This document shows, piece after piece, positions 35,901-42,107 of a DNA stretch of 44,994 nt. The number at the start of each line of letters is the position of its first letter. The first letter of the stretch is position 1. Source of the DNA: Salinivibrio proteolyticus (lineage in GTDB: Bacteria; Pseudomonadota; Gammaproteobacteria; Enterobacterales; Vibrionaceae); the NCBI RefSeq assembly GCF_001996165.1, contig NZ_MUFP01000013.1, positions 1-44,994 on the forward strand, read 5' to 3'. A model generated the notes under the pieces. That model did no database searches. It was given only the letters and a program-made list of their open reading frames with translations, and was not told the origin of the DNA. The position numbers and the translations under genes were made by a program.

Positions 35901-36832
35901 CCTGATTTTCCCGCTGACAAAGGTGTGGTCTCTATCTTGGCCTCTTTCTGTCGCTTAGCTCGATAGGCATCAAAGCTAAATATTGCCAAGGCGGCCCAAA
36001 TAAAGGCAAAGGTAGTGGCTTTATCTGGGGTAAAGGGTTCGTCATACAAGCCGACGGCAAGTAAAAACATTAAGCTGGGGCCGATATATTGGAAAAAGCC
36101 CAATACTGTTAAGGGTAAGCGGGTGGCGGCGCCGGTAAAGCACAGTAAAGGCACCGTCGTGATCAAACCGGCAGCGGCCAGTAACATATTCAGGCTGATA
36201 GGATTATCGAGCAGGTTGGCGCTGGGTGTATCGGCAAACTGCCACAGATAAATCAGCGCAACGGGCAAGAGTGTGCAGGTCTCCACAAACAAACCCGGCA
36301 CCGCAGGGAGATTGATTTTTTTGCGCAGTAAGCCGTAAATCGCAAAACTGGTGGCCAGCACTAACGCAATCCAAGGCAGTGAACCAAAGGTGATCAGTTG
36401 TACCAATACCCCCGTCAACGCCAGCGCCGCTGCAAGCCACTGTAGACGGCGGAAACGCTCACCAAGAAAGATCATCCCCAGCGCCACGTTCACCAGTGGA
36501 TTAATGTAGTAGCCAAGGCTGGCATCCAGCATGCGGTTATTGACTATTGCCCAGATAAAAATCAGCCAATTACAGCCAATAAAGCAAGAGGTGAGCATCA
36601 ACATCAACAGCTTTTTCGGCTCGCGGACAATCGGCTTGAGCTGATAAAAACGACGGGTGAAAAAAAGCAGCAATGCCAAAAAAACAAACGACCACAATAC
36701 CCGGTGCGCCAAAATTTCCGGCGCCGGAATATGGTTGACCGTTTTAAAGTACATGGGGGCGATACCCCACATAATGTAGGCCGCAAGGGCCAGTAACACG
36801 CCTTGGCGTGTGCGTTTTGGATCAGGAATCAC
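35897..36832 (-). CDS. rarD: RarD, EamA-family inner-membrane transporter
   Basis: 311 residues with ten predicted membrane segments of the DMT/EamA fold. RarD hallmarks are the start (GVLLALAAYIMWGIAPMYFKTVNHIPAPEILAHRVLWSF) and LDASLGYYINPLVNVALGMIFLGERFRRLQWLAAALA. The transport substrate is unknown; the name comes from a chloramphenicol phenotype proposed for a homologue. It is first of two genes, divergent from recQ across about 160 bp. Confidence 0.88.
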   Translation of the reverse strand: MIPDPKRTRQGVLLALAAYIMWGIAPMYFKTVNHIPAPEILAHRVLWSFVFLALLLFFTRRFYQLKPIVREPKKLLMLMLTSCFIGCNWLIFIWAIVNNRMLDASLGYYINPLVNVALGMIFLGERFRRLQWLAAALALTGVLVQLITFGSLPWIALVLATSFAIYGLLRKKINLPAVPGLFVETCTLLPVALIYLWQFADTPSANLLDNPISLNMLLAAAGLITTVPLLCFTGAATRLPLTVLGFFQYIGPSLMFLLAVGLYDEPFTPDKATTFAFIWAALAIFSFDAYRAKRQKEAKIETTPLSAGKSG

Positions 36833-36988
36833 AGCGCAGTCTCGTTATAAGTGTCGGTCAGGGATGAACACGAACGTGTGCATGTTGACTAGATGTAACA
36901 AGTTGTAAGGGCGGGCGCAAGCACCTTTCTCTGTGCTCAGGGTTTCATCGCTTACGGGGTGTCGGTAGAATGAGCGCCAGTTTGAGTA

Positions 36989-38878
36989 ATGAGCTTGATT
37001 ATGTCCGCCACTCCCGCCCATGCCGATGCGTCCGAAACTGACGTCGCTACTGCTGATCCTGCCATGAGTCCTGCCCATCAGGTACTCAAAGCGGTGTTTG
37101 GTTATCACCAGTTCCGCGAGGGTCAGCAAGCGGTGATTGATGCGGCGATTGCGGGGCGTGACGCCTTGGTGATTATGCCGACCGGGGGAGGGAAATCACT
37201 GTGTTATCAGATCCCCGCATTGGTGCGCACTGGCCTGACCGTGGTGATTTCACCTTTGATTTCATTGATGAAAGATCAGGTTGACCAGCTTAATGCTAAT
37301 GGTGTTGCCGCGGCGTGCTTAAACTCAGCGATGACGCCTGAGGCGCAAGCAGACACCTTGCGCGCGTTAAATCAGGGGGAGGTGAAGCTACTTTATGTAT
37401 CGCCTGAGCGCGCGTTAGGGCGCGACTTTATCCATCGCTTAACCGAGTGGCAACTGGCGTTGATTGCGGTCGACGAAGCGCACTGTATTTCCCAATGGGG
37501 CCATGACTTTCGCCGCGAATATGCCTCTTTAGGCCAGCTCAAACAGCACTTTCCTGATGTGCCTGTGATGGCGCTGACAGCCACCGCGGATGCCACCACG
37601 CGCGAGGATATTTTATCCCGCCTTGCTCTGCACGATCCCTTGGTGCATCTGGGTAGCTTTGACCGCCCTAACATTCGCTACACCTTGCTGGAAAAGCACA
37701 AACCTTTGGCCCAATTGGTGCAGTTTCTGAGCGGTCAACGCGGCCAATCAGGGATTGTCTATTGCAATAGCCGTAAGCGGGTTGAGCAGGTCACTCAAAA
37801 ACTGTGTGATAACAATATGCTCGCCGCTGCCTACCATGCGGGAATGAGCACTGAGGCGCGCGGCTCTGTGCAAGAGGCGTTTCAACGTGACGATGTCAAC
37901 ATTGTGGTGGCGACTGTGGCGTTTGGGATGGGGATCAATAAGCCCAATGTCCGCTTTGTGGTGCACTATGATGTGCCGCGCAATATTGAATCTTACTACC
38001 AAGAAACCGGCCGTGCCGGACGAGATGGGCTACCTGCTGAAGCGGTGTTGTTGTACGACCCCTCCGACATGGGATGGCTCCATCGCTGCTTGGAAGAAAA
38101 GCCGGATGGGCCCCAAAAGCAGGTCGAAAGCCATAAACTGACCGCGATGGGCGCGTTTGCTGAAGCGCAAACCTGTCGCCGTTTAGTGCTCCTAAACTAC
38201 TTTGGCGAGAATCGCCAAACCCCATGTGGCAACTGTGATATTTGTCTCGACCCGCCCACCCATTTTGATGGCACCGAACAAGCACAAAAAGCGCTGTCGT
38301 GCGTGTACCGTGTTAACCAAAGTTTTGGGGTTGGATACGTGGTGGAAGTGTTGCGCGGGATGCAAAATCAGCGCATTAAAGATCATGGCCATGACAAGCT
38401 CTCTACCTACGGCATCGGACGAGAGTGGAGCCATGAATACTGGGTAAGCATTATTCGCCAATTGATCCATCGCGGTTATCTGGTGCAAAACATTGCCCGT
38501 AGCTCGGTGCTGCAGTTAACTGAACAAGCGCGACCATTACTGCGCAGCGAGATTGCCCTCGAACTGGCGGTACCGCGTATTGGCCTCAGCCCTCGCACCA
38601 AAGCCAACAAGCTGAGCCAGCGCCATTACGATAAAAAACTGTTCGCCAAGCTGCGTAAGTTACGTAAAGCCATTGCTGACGAAGAAGATATTCCACCTTA
38701 TGTGGTGTTTAACGACGCAACCTTGATGGAAATGGCCGAGATGCTGCCGTCATCGCAAGCGGAGCTCCTAGCGGTCAGTGGCGTCGGACAGCGCAAGCTA
38801 GAAAAATTCGGCGATGCGTTTTTGGACTTGATTGACGATCACTTGAGTTTGAGCGAGTACGGCTATGGCACCGAGTAA
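36989..38878 (+). CDS. recQ: ATP-dependent DNA helicase RecQ
   Basis: 629 residues, or 625 if ATG 37001 is used; neither start has a strong ribosome site. RecQ has a superfamily 2 3'-5' helicase core: Walker A TGGGKSLCYQ, DEAH box VDEAHCISQWGHDFRREY, MALTATAD and the motif VI QETGRAGRDG. Next come a zinc-binding Cys cluster (CRRLVLLNYF...CGNCDIC), a winged helix, and a C-terminal HRDC domain (about 540-620). It acts in RecF-pathway recombination and fork repair. The downstream DUF3630 gene overlaps its 3' end by 14 bp. Confidence 0.95.
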   Translation: MSLIMSATPAHADASETDVATADPAMSPAHQVLKAVFGYHQFREGQQAVIDAAIAGRDALVIMPTGGGKSLCYQIPALVRTGLTVVISPLISLMKDQVDQLNANGVAAACLNSAMTPEAQADTLRALNQGEVKLLYVSPERALGRDFIHRLTEWQLALIAVDEAHCISQWGHDFRREYASLGQLKQHFPDVPVMALTATADATTREDILSRLALHDPLVHLGSFDRPNIRYTLLEKHKPLAQLVQFLSGQRGQSGIVYCNSRKRVEQVTQKLCDNNMLAAAYHAGMSTEARGSVQEAFQRDDVNIVVATVAFGMGINKPNVRFVVHYDVPRNIESYYQETGRAGRDGLPAEAVLLYDPSDMGWLHRCLEEKPDGPQKQVESHKLTAMGAFAEAQTCRRLVLLNYFGENRQTPCGNCDICLDPPTHFDGTEQAQKALSCVYRVNQSFGVGYVVEVLRGMQNQRIKDHGHDKLSTYGIGREWSHEYWVSIIRQLIHRGYLVQNIARSSVLQLTEQARPLLRSEIALELAVPRIGLSPRTKANKLSQRHYDKKLFAKLRKLRKAIADEEDIPPYVVFNDATLMEMAEMLPSSQAELLAVSGVGQRKLEKFGDAFLDLIDDHLSLSEYGYGTE

Positions 38879-39167
38879 TTGGCAATTGATAGCGTCCGAC
38901 AACACCTTGGCGTTTTATCAGCCGCAGCTTAATGCGGATAATGGCAAAGAAATCTGTCAGCCATTGCTGCAAGCCCTCGAAGCCTCTGTGATTGAGTGCC
39001 AACAAGACGCGGACATGATGACTTGGCTGATTGATTTTGAAGGCGCGCGTTTGATGCTCAAAGCAGCACATTACACCCAGAGCGTGTGGTTAGAAGCGTT
39101 GGATGAGGAGGGCGATGAGGTGATTAGCTTTTTGCGCCGCTGGTGGACGCGTCATCCGCCTCTTTAA
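38865..39167 (+). CDS. DUF3630-like small protein
   Basis: 100 residues, acidic, with no signal peptide or membrane segment. An N-terminal beta part (NWQLIASDNTLAFYQPQ) leads to a helical section and a conserved-looking WLEALDEEGDEVISFLRRWW end. It resembles the DUF3630 proteins found next to recQ in Vibrio; that assignment is by memory and position. It overlaps recQ by 14 bp in another frame, so it is probably translated with it. Function unknown. Confidence 0.72.
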   Translation: MAPSNWQLIASDNTLAFYQPQLNADNGKEICQPLLQALEASVIECQQDADMMTWLIDFEGARLMLKAAHYTQSVWLEALDEEGDEVISFLRRWWTRHPPL

Positions 39168-39173
39168 ATTGCG

Positions 39174-39202
39174 CTGGCACCGTTTCTTGATTGCTGTATA
39201 AT
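39174..39202 (+). promoter_or_regulatory. yhhQ promoter
   Basis: CTGGCA (39174-39179), a 17-bp spacer and a perfect TATAAT (39197-39202), giving a start near 39209 and a 5' leader of about 70 nt, enough to hold the riboswitch candidate that follows. Confidence 0.7.
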
Positions 39203-39242
39203 TCGCCACCTCGCGCTGCCTGTAGACGGGTAGCTAAGTATT

Positions 39243-39275
39243 TTGGGTTCCCTCGCCCCCAATGACAAAAAGGTG
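39243..39275 (+). promoter_or_regulatory. Candidate preQ1-I riboswitch controlling yhhQ translation
   Basis: A short H-type pseudoknot can be drawn. P1 is TTGGG (39243-39247) with CCCAA (39258-39262). Its 10-nt loop begins TTCC, and an A-rich tail TGACAAAAAGG follows. CCT in the loop (39251-39253 as C-C-T) can pair with AGG in the tail (39271-39273). Because this AAGG is also the yhhQ ribosome site, 7 nt before ATG 39280, ligand binding would block translation. Layout, GGUUC, size and tail all resemble preQ1-I aptamers. The downstream gene, a queuosine-precursor transporter, is a known target. Sequence is degenerate, so this remains a candidate. Confidence 0.6.
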
Positions 39276-39279
39276 CACT

Positions 39280-39948
39280 ATGAGCCACTTTTCTCTTGCT
39301 CAGCAGCGTAAAGCGCTGGGTTACCTCGTGATTTTTCATCTACTGATCATTGCCTCCAGTAACTATTTGGTGCAGATCCCCTTTACGGTTTGGGGTTTCC
39401 ACACCACGTGGGGGGCGTTTACCTTTCCGTTTATTTTCTTGGCCACTGATTTAACCGTCAGGATCTATGGTCCGGCATTGGCACGCCGTATTATCTTGCT
39501 GGTAATGGTCCCCTCGCTGCTGATTTCCTACGTGTTATCCGTCTTGTTCTATCAAGGCAGTTACCAAGGGTTTGCGGAGCTGGGCACATTTAACCTCACC
39601 GTCGCTCGGATTGCGATTGCCAGCTTTATGGCTTACTTACTGGGTCAGATTTTAGATATTCATGTGTTCAATCGGTTACGCCAGCAGCGCCAATGGTGGG
39701 TGGCACCGAGTTGTTCCACTTTGTTTGGTAATGCGTCAGACACGCTCGCGTTCTTTGCGATTGCATTTTACCAAAGCCAAGATACCTTTATGGCCGAGCA
39801 CTGGGTTGAAATTGCTTTGGTAGACTATGCCTTTAAGCTGATTATTAGCTTGGGGCTGTTTATTCCTATGTATGGGGTATTGCTCAACCTGATTATTCGA
39901 CGAATCACACAGGTGACGCCGTCGGCGACGGTGCAGCAAACGTCCTAA
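39280..39948 (+). CDS. yhhQ: Queuosine precursor (preQ0/preQ1) transporter YhhQ
   Basis: 222 residues with about six membrane segments (COG1738). Family features: YLVIFHLLIIASSNYLVQIP near the start, FPFIFLATDLTVRIYG, and SCSTLFGNASDTLAFFAIAF followed by DYAFKLIISL. It imports the 7-deazaguanine bases preQ0 or preQ1 for queuosine tRNA modification. A start six codons upstream exists but would lie in the riboswitch region and the ribosome site; Met 39280 has AAGGTG 6 nt ahead. A terminator follows. Confidence 0.92.
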   Translation: MSHFSLAQQRKALGYLVIFHLLIIASSNYLVQIPFTVWGFHTTWGAFTFPFIFLATDLTVRIYGPALARRIILLVMVPSLLISYVLSVLFYQGSYQGFAELGTFNLTVARIAIASFMAYLLGQILDIHVFNRLRQQRQWWVAPSCSTLFGNASDTLAFFAIAFYQSQDTFMAEHWVEIALVDYAFKLIISLGLFIPMYGVLLNLIIRRITQVTPSATVQQTS

Positions 39949-39964
39949 TCAGTAGCAGAATAAA

Positions 39965-39988
39965 GAGTCGCATCGCGGCTCTTTTTTT
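39965..39988 (+). terminator. Terminator after yhhQ
   Basis: AGAGTCGC-ATC-GCGGCTCT is an 8-bp stem with one wobble followed by TTTTTTT. Confidence 0.88.
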
Positions 39989-40009
39989 ACGTCAATGCGG
40001 GGAGGTGAG

Positions 40010-40462
40010 ATGGAAATTCGTGCCGGGCACTTAGAGGTGGCGGTAACGGTGCTTAACAGCGTGCCCGAGTTGGATGCGGGTGTATCCTTGGAACAATGCC
40101 ACGCGCGATTAGCGGGACGCACAGCATTGGTATTGGTGGCGTATCAAAACGGTGAGCCTGTCGGTGCCAAAATAGGCTATGCCACCAGTAAGACGCAGTT
40201 TTATAGCTGGCTGGGCGGGGTGACCAAAGCGGCCCGAGGTCAAGGGGTGGCGAAAGCCTTGTTACAAGCACAAGAAGCGTGGGTAGCGGCTTCTGGCTAT
40301 CGAACGCTTGCGGTCAAATCACGTAATCGCTTCACGGCGATGGTGTGCATGCTGATGCGTCATGGCTATCAGATTGTGGCGTTGGAGCAAAAAGGTCAGC
40401 CTGCCGACTATCGCCTTTATTTTGAGAAGCAGATCAATAAATGTACAGCGAGTGGAAAATAA
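40010..40462 (+). CDS. GNAT-family N-acetyltransferase
   Basis: 150 residues. The acetyl-CoA site is visible as GGVTKAARGQGVAKALLQAQEAW (R/Q-x-x-G-x-G/A), preceded by a beta-strand pair (TALVLVAYQNGEPVGAKIGY) and followed by VKSRNRFTAMVCMLMRHGYQIV, which places an Asn/Arg in the usual region. The substrate is unknown. Met 40010 has GGGGAGGTGAG upstream and is preferred to the frame opening at 39995. The last ~40 bp share patches with DNA 318 bp downstream, so the RyhB duplication may have begun here. Confidence 0.82.
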   Translation: MEIRAGHLEVAVTVLNSVPELDAGVSLEQCHARLAGRTALVLVAYQNGEPVGAKIGYATSKTQFYSWLGGVTKAARGQGVAKALLQAQEAWVAASGYRTLAVKSRNRFTAMVCMLMRHGYQIVALEQKGQPADYRLYFEKQINKCTASGK

Positions 40463-40475
40463 GCGTATTTTTTTC

Positions 40476-40505
40476 TTGATAAACGATAATGAGAATGGTT
40501 ATTAT
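40476..40505 (+). promoter_or_regulatory. Promoter and Fur box of RyhB copy 1
   Basis: TTGATA (40476-40481), an 18-bp spacer and TATTAT (40500-40505). The overlapping 19-mer GATAATGAGAATGGTTATT (40485-40503) matches 15 of 19 bases of the Fur consensus. Fur with Fe2+ would block this promoter when iron is plentiful. Confidence 0.82.
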
Positions 40506-40511
40506 TAACTT

Positions 40512-40655
40512 GCACTCAGGGCCAAGCCCACATGCTCAGCTCTGAAGGCACGACATTGCTCACATTGCTTCCAGTGTATTAGCGGGGCGCTTATCAAACA
40601 GTGATTAAGTTAGCCTATTTTTGCTAGGCGACACCTTTCGGGGTGTCGCTTTTTT
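40512..40655 (+). ncRNA. ryhB: RyhB-family iron-stress sRNA, copy 1
   Basis: A predicted transcript of about 145 nt from the Fur-regulated promoter to the terminator. The segment at 40541-40575 matches the E. coli RyhB core except for one base, including GACATTGCTCACATTGCTTC. In enterics and Vibrio, RyhB is made when Fur-Fe2+ leaves its promoter and, with Hfq, represses mRNAs of iron-using proteins. The same job is inferred. Between the core and the terminator lies a second small hairpin GCCTA-N7-TAGGC (40612-40628). Terminal ends are estimates. Confidence 0.9.
40628..40655 (+). terminator. Terminator of RyhB copy 1
   Basis: GCGACACC-N6-GGTGTCGC is an 8-bp perfect stem with TTTTTT after it. 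Confidence 0.92.
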
Positions 40656-40782
40656 CTTTTCTGGACACTGGCTTTTCGAACCAGAGTTGTTGGCGTGATG
40701 GCGGTGGGTGCAATGACAGTTTGATGACAACGAGTGAGTCTGAGCACAAGATCAATAAATGAAAAAGATTCTCAACTAAGTG

Positions 40783-40811
40783 TTGAAAGTGGGAATGAGA
40801 ATGGTTATTGT
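40783..40811 (+). promoter_or_regulatory. Promoter and Fur box of RyhB copy 2
   Basis: TTGAAA (40783-40788), a 17-bp spacer and TATTGT (40806-40811). The overlapping Fur-type 19-mer GGGAATGAGAATGGTTATT (40791-40809) matches 13 of 19 consensus bases, fewer than copy 1, and its -10 is also weaker. Copy 2 may therefore be weaker or differently tuned. Confidence 0.76.
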
Positions 40812-40817
40812 TAACTT

Positions 40818-40967
40818 GCGTTCGGGGCAAAGCCCACATGCTCAGCTCTGAAGGCACGACATTGCTCACATTGCTTCCAGTGTATTGGGGCCAGCAAACT
40901 GTTCTGATAACAGCTTTGTTTTTGCGCTCACTTGTTATAGCGACGCCCATCTCGGCGTCGCTTTTTT
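40818..40967 (+). ncRNA. ryhB: RyhB-family iron-stress sRNA, copy 2
   Basis: A predicted transcript of about 150 nt. Its RyhB core (40847-40881) is identical to copy 1. The 5' end differs at four or five bases, and the stretch between core and terminator is unrelated (40887-40939). Identical cores with different flanks suggest shared main targets with possible differences in stability or extra targets. Ends are estimates. Confidence 0.88.
40940..40967 (+). terminator. Terminator of RyhB copy 2
   Basis: GCGACGCC-N6-GGCGTCGC is a perfect 8-bp stem with TTTTTT. Compared with copy 1, an A-T pair has become G-C with both sides changed, which keeps the stem. Confidence 0.92.
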
Positions 40968-41005
40968 CTTTTTCTCTGCTGCGTTTCTGTGCGGATGAGA
41001 GTGTT

Positions 41006-41656
41006 TTAGGCGAGCTCCACCAATTTTTTCACCATCCGATTGATCCCACCGGCGGCATCCAGTACTGATGTCGCGAGCATATAAGCGGGCGTAGAAAGTA
41101 GGTGATGGCGCTGATCTAACACATAATCCGATACCGGACACTCAATGTGCTCACCGCCCATCCGGTTAAAGGCGGCAGCGATATCGGGCTCATTACCAAT
41201 GGTACCTTTGACGCCTTTTGGATAGATCTGCGGGATCATGATAGGGGCAATACACATGTAGCCGGCGGGCTTTTCTGCACGGGCGAAGGCTTGGCAAACC
41301 GCAAACATCTCTTGGTTGACTTGCACCGGATCGCCATTGTAAGCAAAGTCCGATAAGTTTTTCGCCGCGCCAAAGCCGCCGGGAACCAGTAAGGCGTCGA
41401 AGTGGTCGACGTTTAAATCCGTTAGCGGAAGAATCTCCCCACGAACAATACGGCTGGCTTCGGTGAGTACATTGCGTGTCTCGTTCATCGCTTCGCCGGT
41501 ACGATGATCGATCACATGGTGCTGATCGATATCTGGTGCGAAGCATTGCCATTGGGCATCGTTTTGCTCGAGGGCAAGCAGGGATAGGACCACCTCTTGG
41601 ATCTCGGCACCGTCAAACACGCCGCAGCCAGATAAGATAACAGCCACCTTTTTCAT
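41006..41656 (-). CDS. elbB: Isoprenoid biosynthesis glyoxalase ElbB
   Basis: 216 residues (E. coli 217), DJ-1/PfpI superfamily. The start KKVAVILSGCGVFDGAEIQEVV, the motif LLVPGGFGAAKNLSDFA and the nucleophile elbow GYMCIAPIM (Cys about residue 135) identify it. The E. coli protein has glyoxalase III-type activity in vitro and was linked to isoprenoid levels; its physiological role is uncertain. AAGGAGAGCATC precedes the start. It converges on the RyhB genes and is divergent from polA. Confidence 0.93.
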   Translation of the reverse strand: MKKVAVILSGCGVFDGAEIQEVVLSLLALEQNDAQWQCFAPDIDQHHVIDHRTGEAMNETRNVLTEASRIVRGEILPLTDLNVDHFDALLVPGGFGAAKNLSDFAYNGDPVQVNQEMFAVCQAFARAEKPAGYMCIAPIMIPQIYPKGVKGTIGNEPDIAAAFNRMGGEHIECPVSDYVLDQRHHLLSTPAYMLATSVLDAAGGINRMVKKLVELA

Positions 41657-42107
41657 GATGCTCTCCTTGTATCGAGATTAAAATTATCGCAATCAATATG
41701 GATAATCGACCAAACGCGTCTACGCTTAATTGCGTTCAACAGTGTCGCATTGGTGCTGGGTTAAGCGAAATAGTAGCCAAGTTCGATAACCAAATTGGTG
41801 ATTATCTCCGCAGTTTGTGATGACTTTCTCTGCAACCTCATGCAGAGAAAGTGATTTCTTTTTCCACACCTAAGGATCCTTTTTCGATCAAGATCCTTTT
41901 TGTGTGTCATGATATAAGTGTTTGTTTTTAATCCATTTAAAAATCAAAATTCATGTTTATTTAGACGAAATCAAAACCCTATAAAATATTTACCAACAAA
42001 CTTATCCACAGCTCAGGCTATGGATGTGAAAAACCGTGGTTAACAGGAATGACGACTCGTGGCATGCTTAGCAGCTAACGTGTTTAACTGGCAACCAAGA
42101 TTCTGAT
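41657..42107. other. elbB-polA intergenic region with hairpins and DnaA box
   Basis: About 450 bp without a credible reading frame. It contains a perfect 12-bp inverted repeat ACTTTCTCTGCA / TGCAGAGAAAGT with a 6-bp loop (41823-41852) followed by a T-rich tract, then AAGGATC...GATCCTTTTT (41872-41901). An AT-rich stretch follows, with a consensus DnaA box near polA. The region must also carry the elbB and polA promoters, which I could not place with confidence. Confidence 0.7.
42002..42010 (+). promoter_or_regulatory. DnaA box upstream of polA
   Basis: TTATCCACA is an exact match to the high-affinity DnaA 9-mer. A one-mismatch variant (TTTTCCACA) lies at 41860-41868. E. coli polA expression is reported to respond to DnaA through promoter-proximal boxes, so a regulatory role is plausible; binding here is inferred. 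Confidence 0.65.

Larger units (their letters stand above)
40488..40886 (+). repeat. Tandem direct repeat carrying the two RyhB genes
   Basis: 40488-40580 and 40794-40886 align without gaps over 93 bp with 5 differences (offset 306). The last 57 bp (40524-40580 against 40830-40886) are identical. The arms also share AGATCAATAAATG at 40431 and 40749 and similar terminators, so a unit of about 310 bp was probably duplicated in tandem and its linkers have since diverged. Confidence 0.92.
40463..41005. other. Intergenic region with tandem sRNA genes
   Basis: About 540 bp with no protein gene. It contains two Fur-box promoters, two RyhB-like transcripts and two terminators, described in separate entries. 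Short reading frames across it are chance products of the sRNA sequence. Confidence 0.85.

Noticed and set aside
40624-41068. Reading frames across the RyhB region (for example 40624-40950 on - and 40808-41068 on +)
   Set aside because: They run through the sRNA core, terminators and Fur boxes, and have no ribosome site or recognisable protein features.
41875-42010. A full replication origin
   Set aside because: Only one consensus DnaA box is present. In Vibrionaceae oriC lies by mnmG/mioC, not polA.
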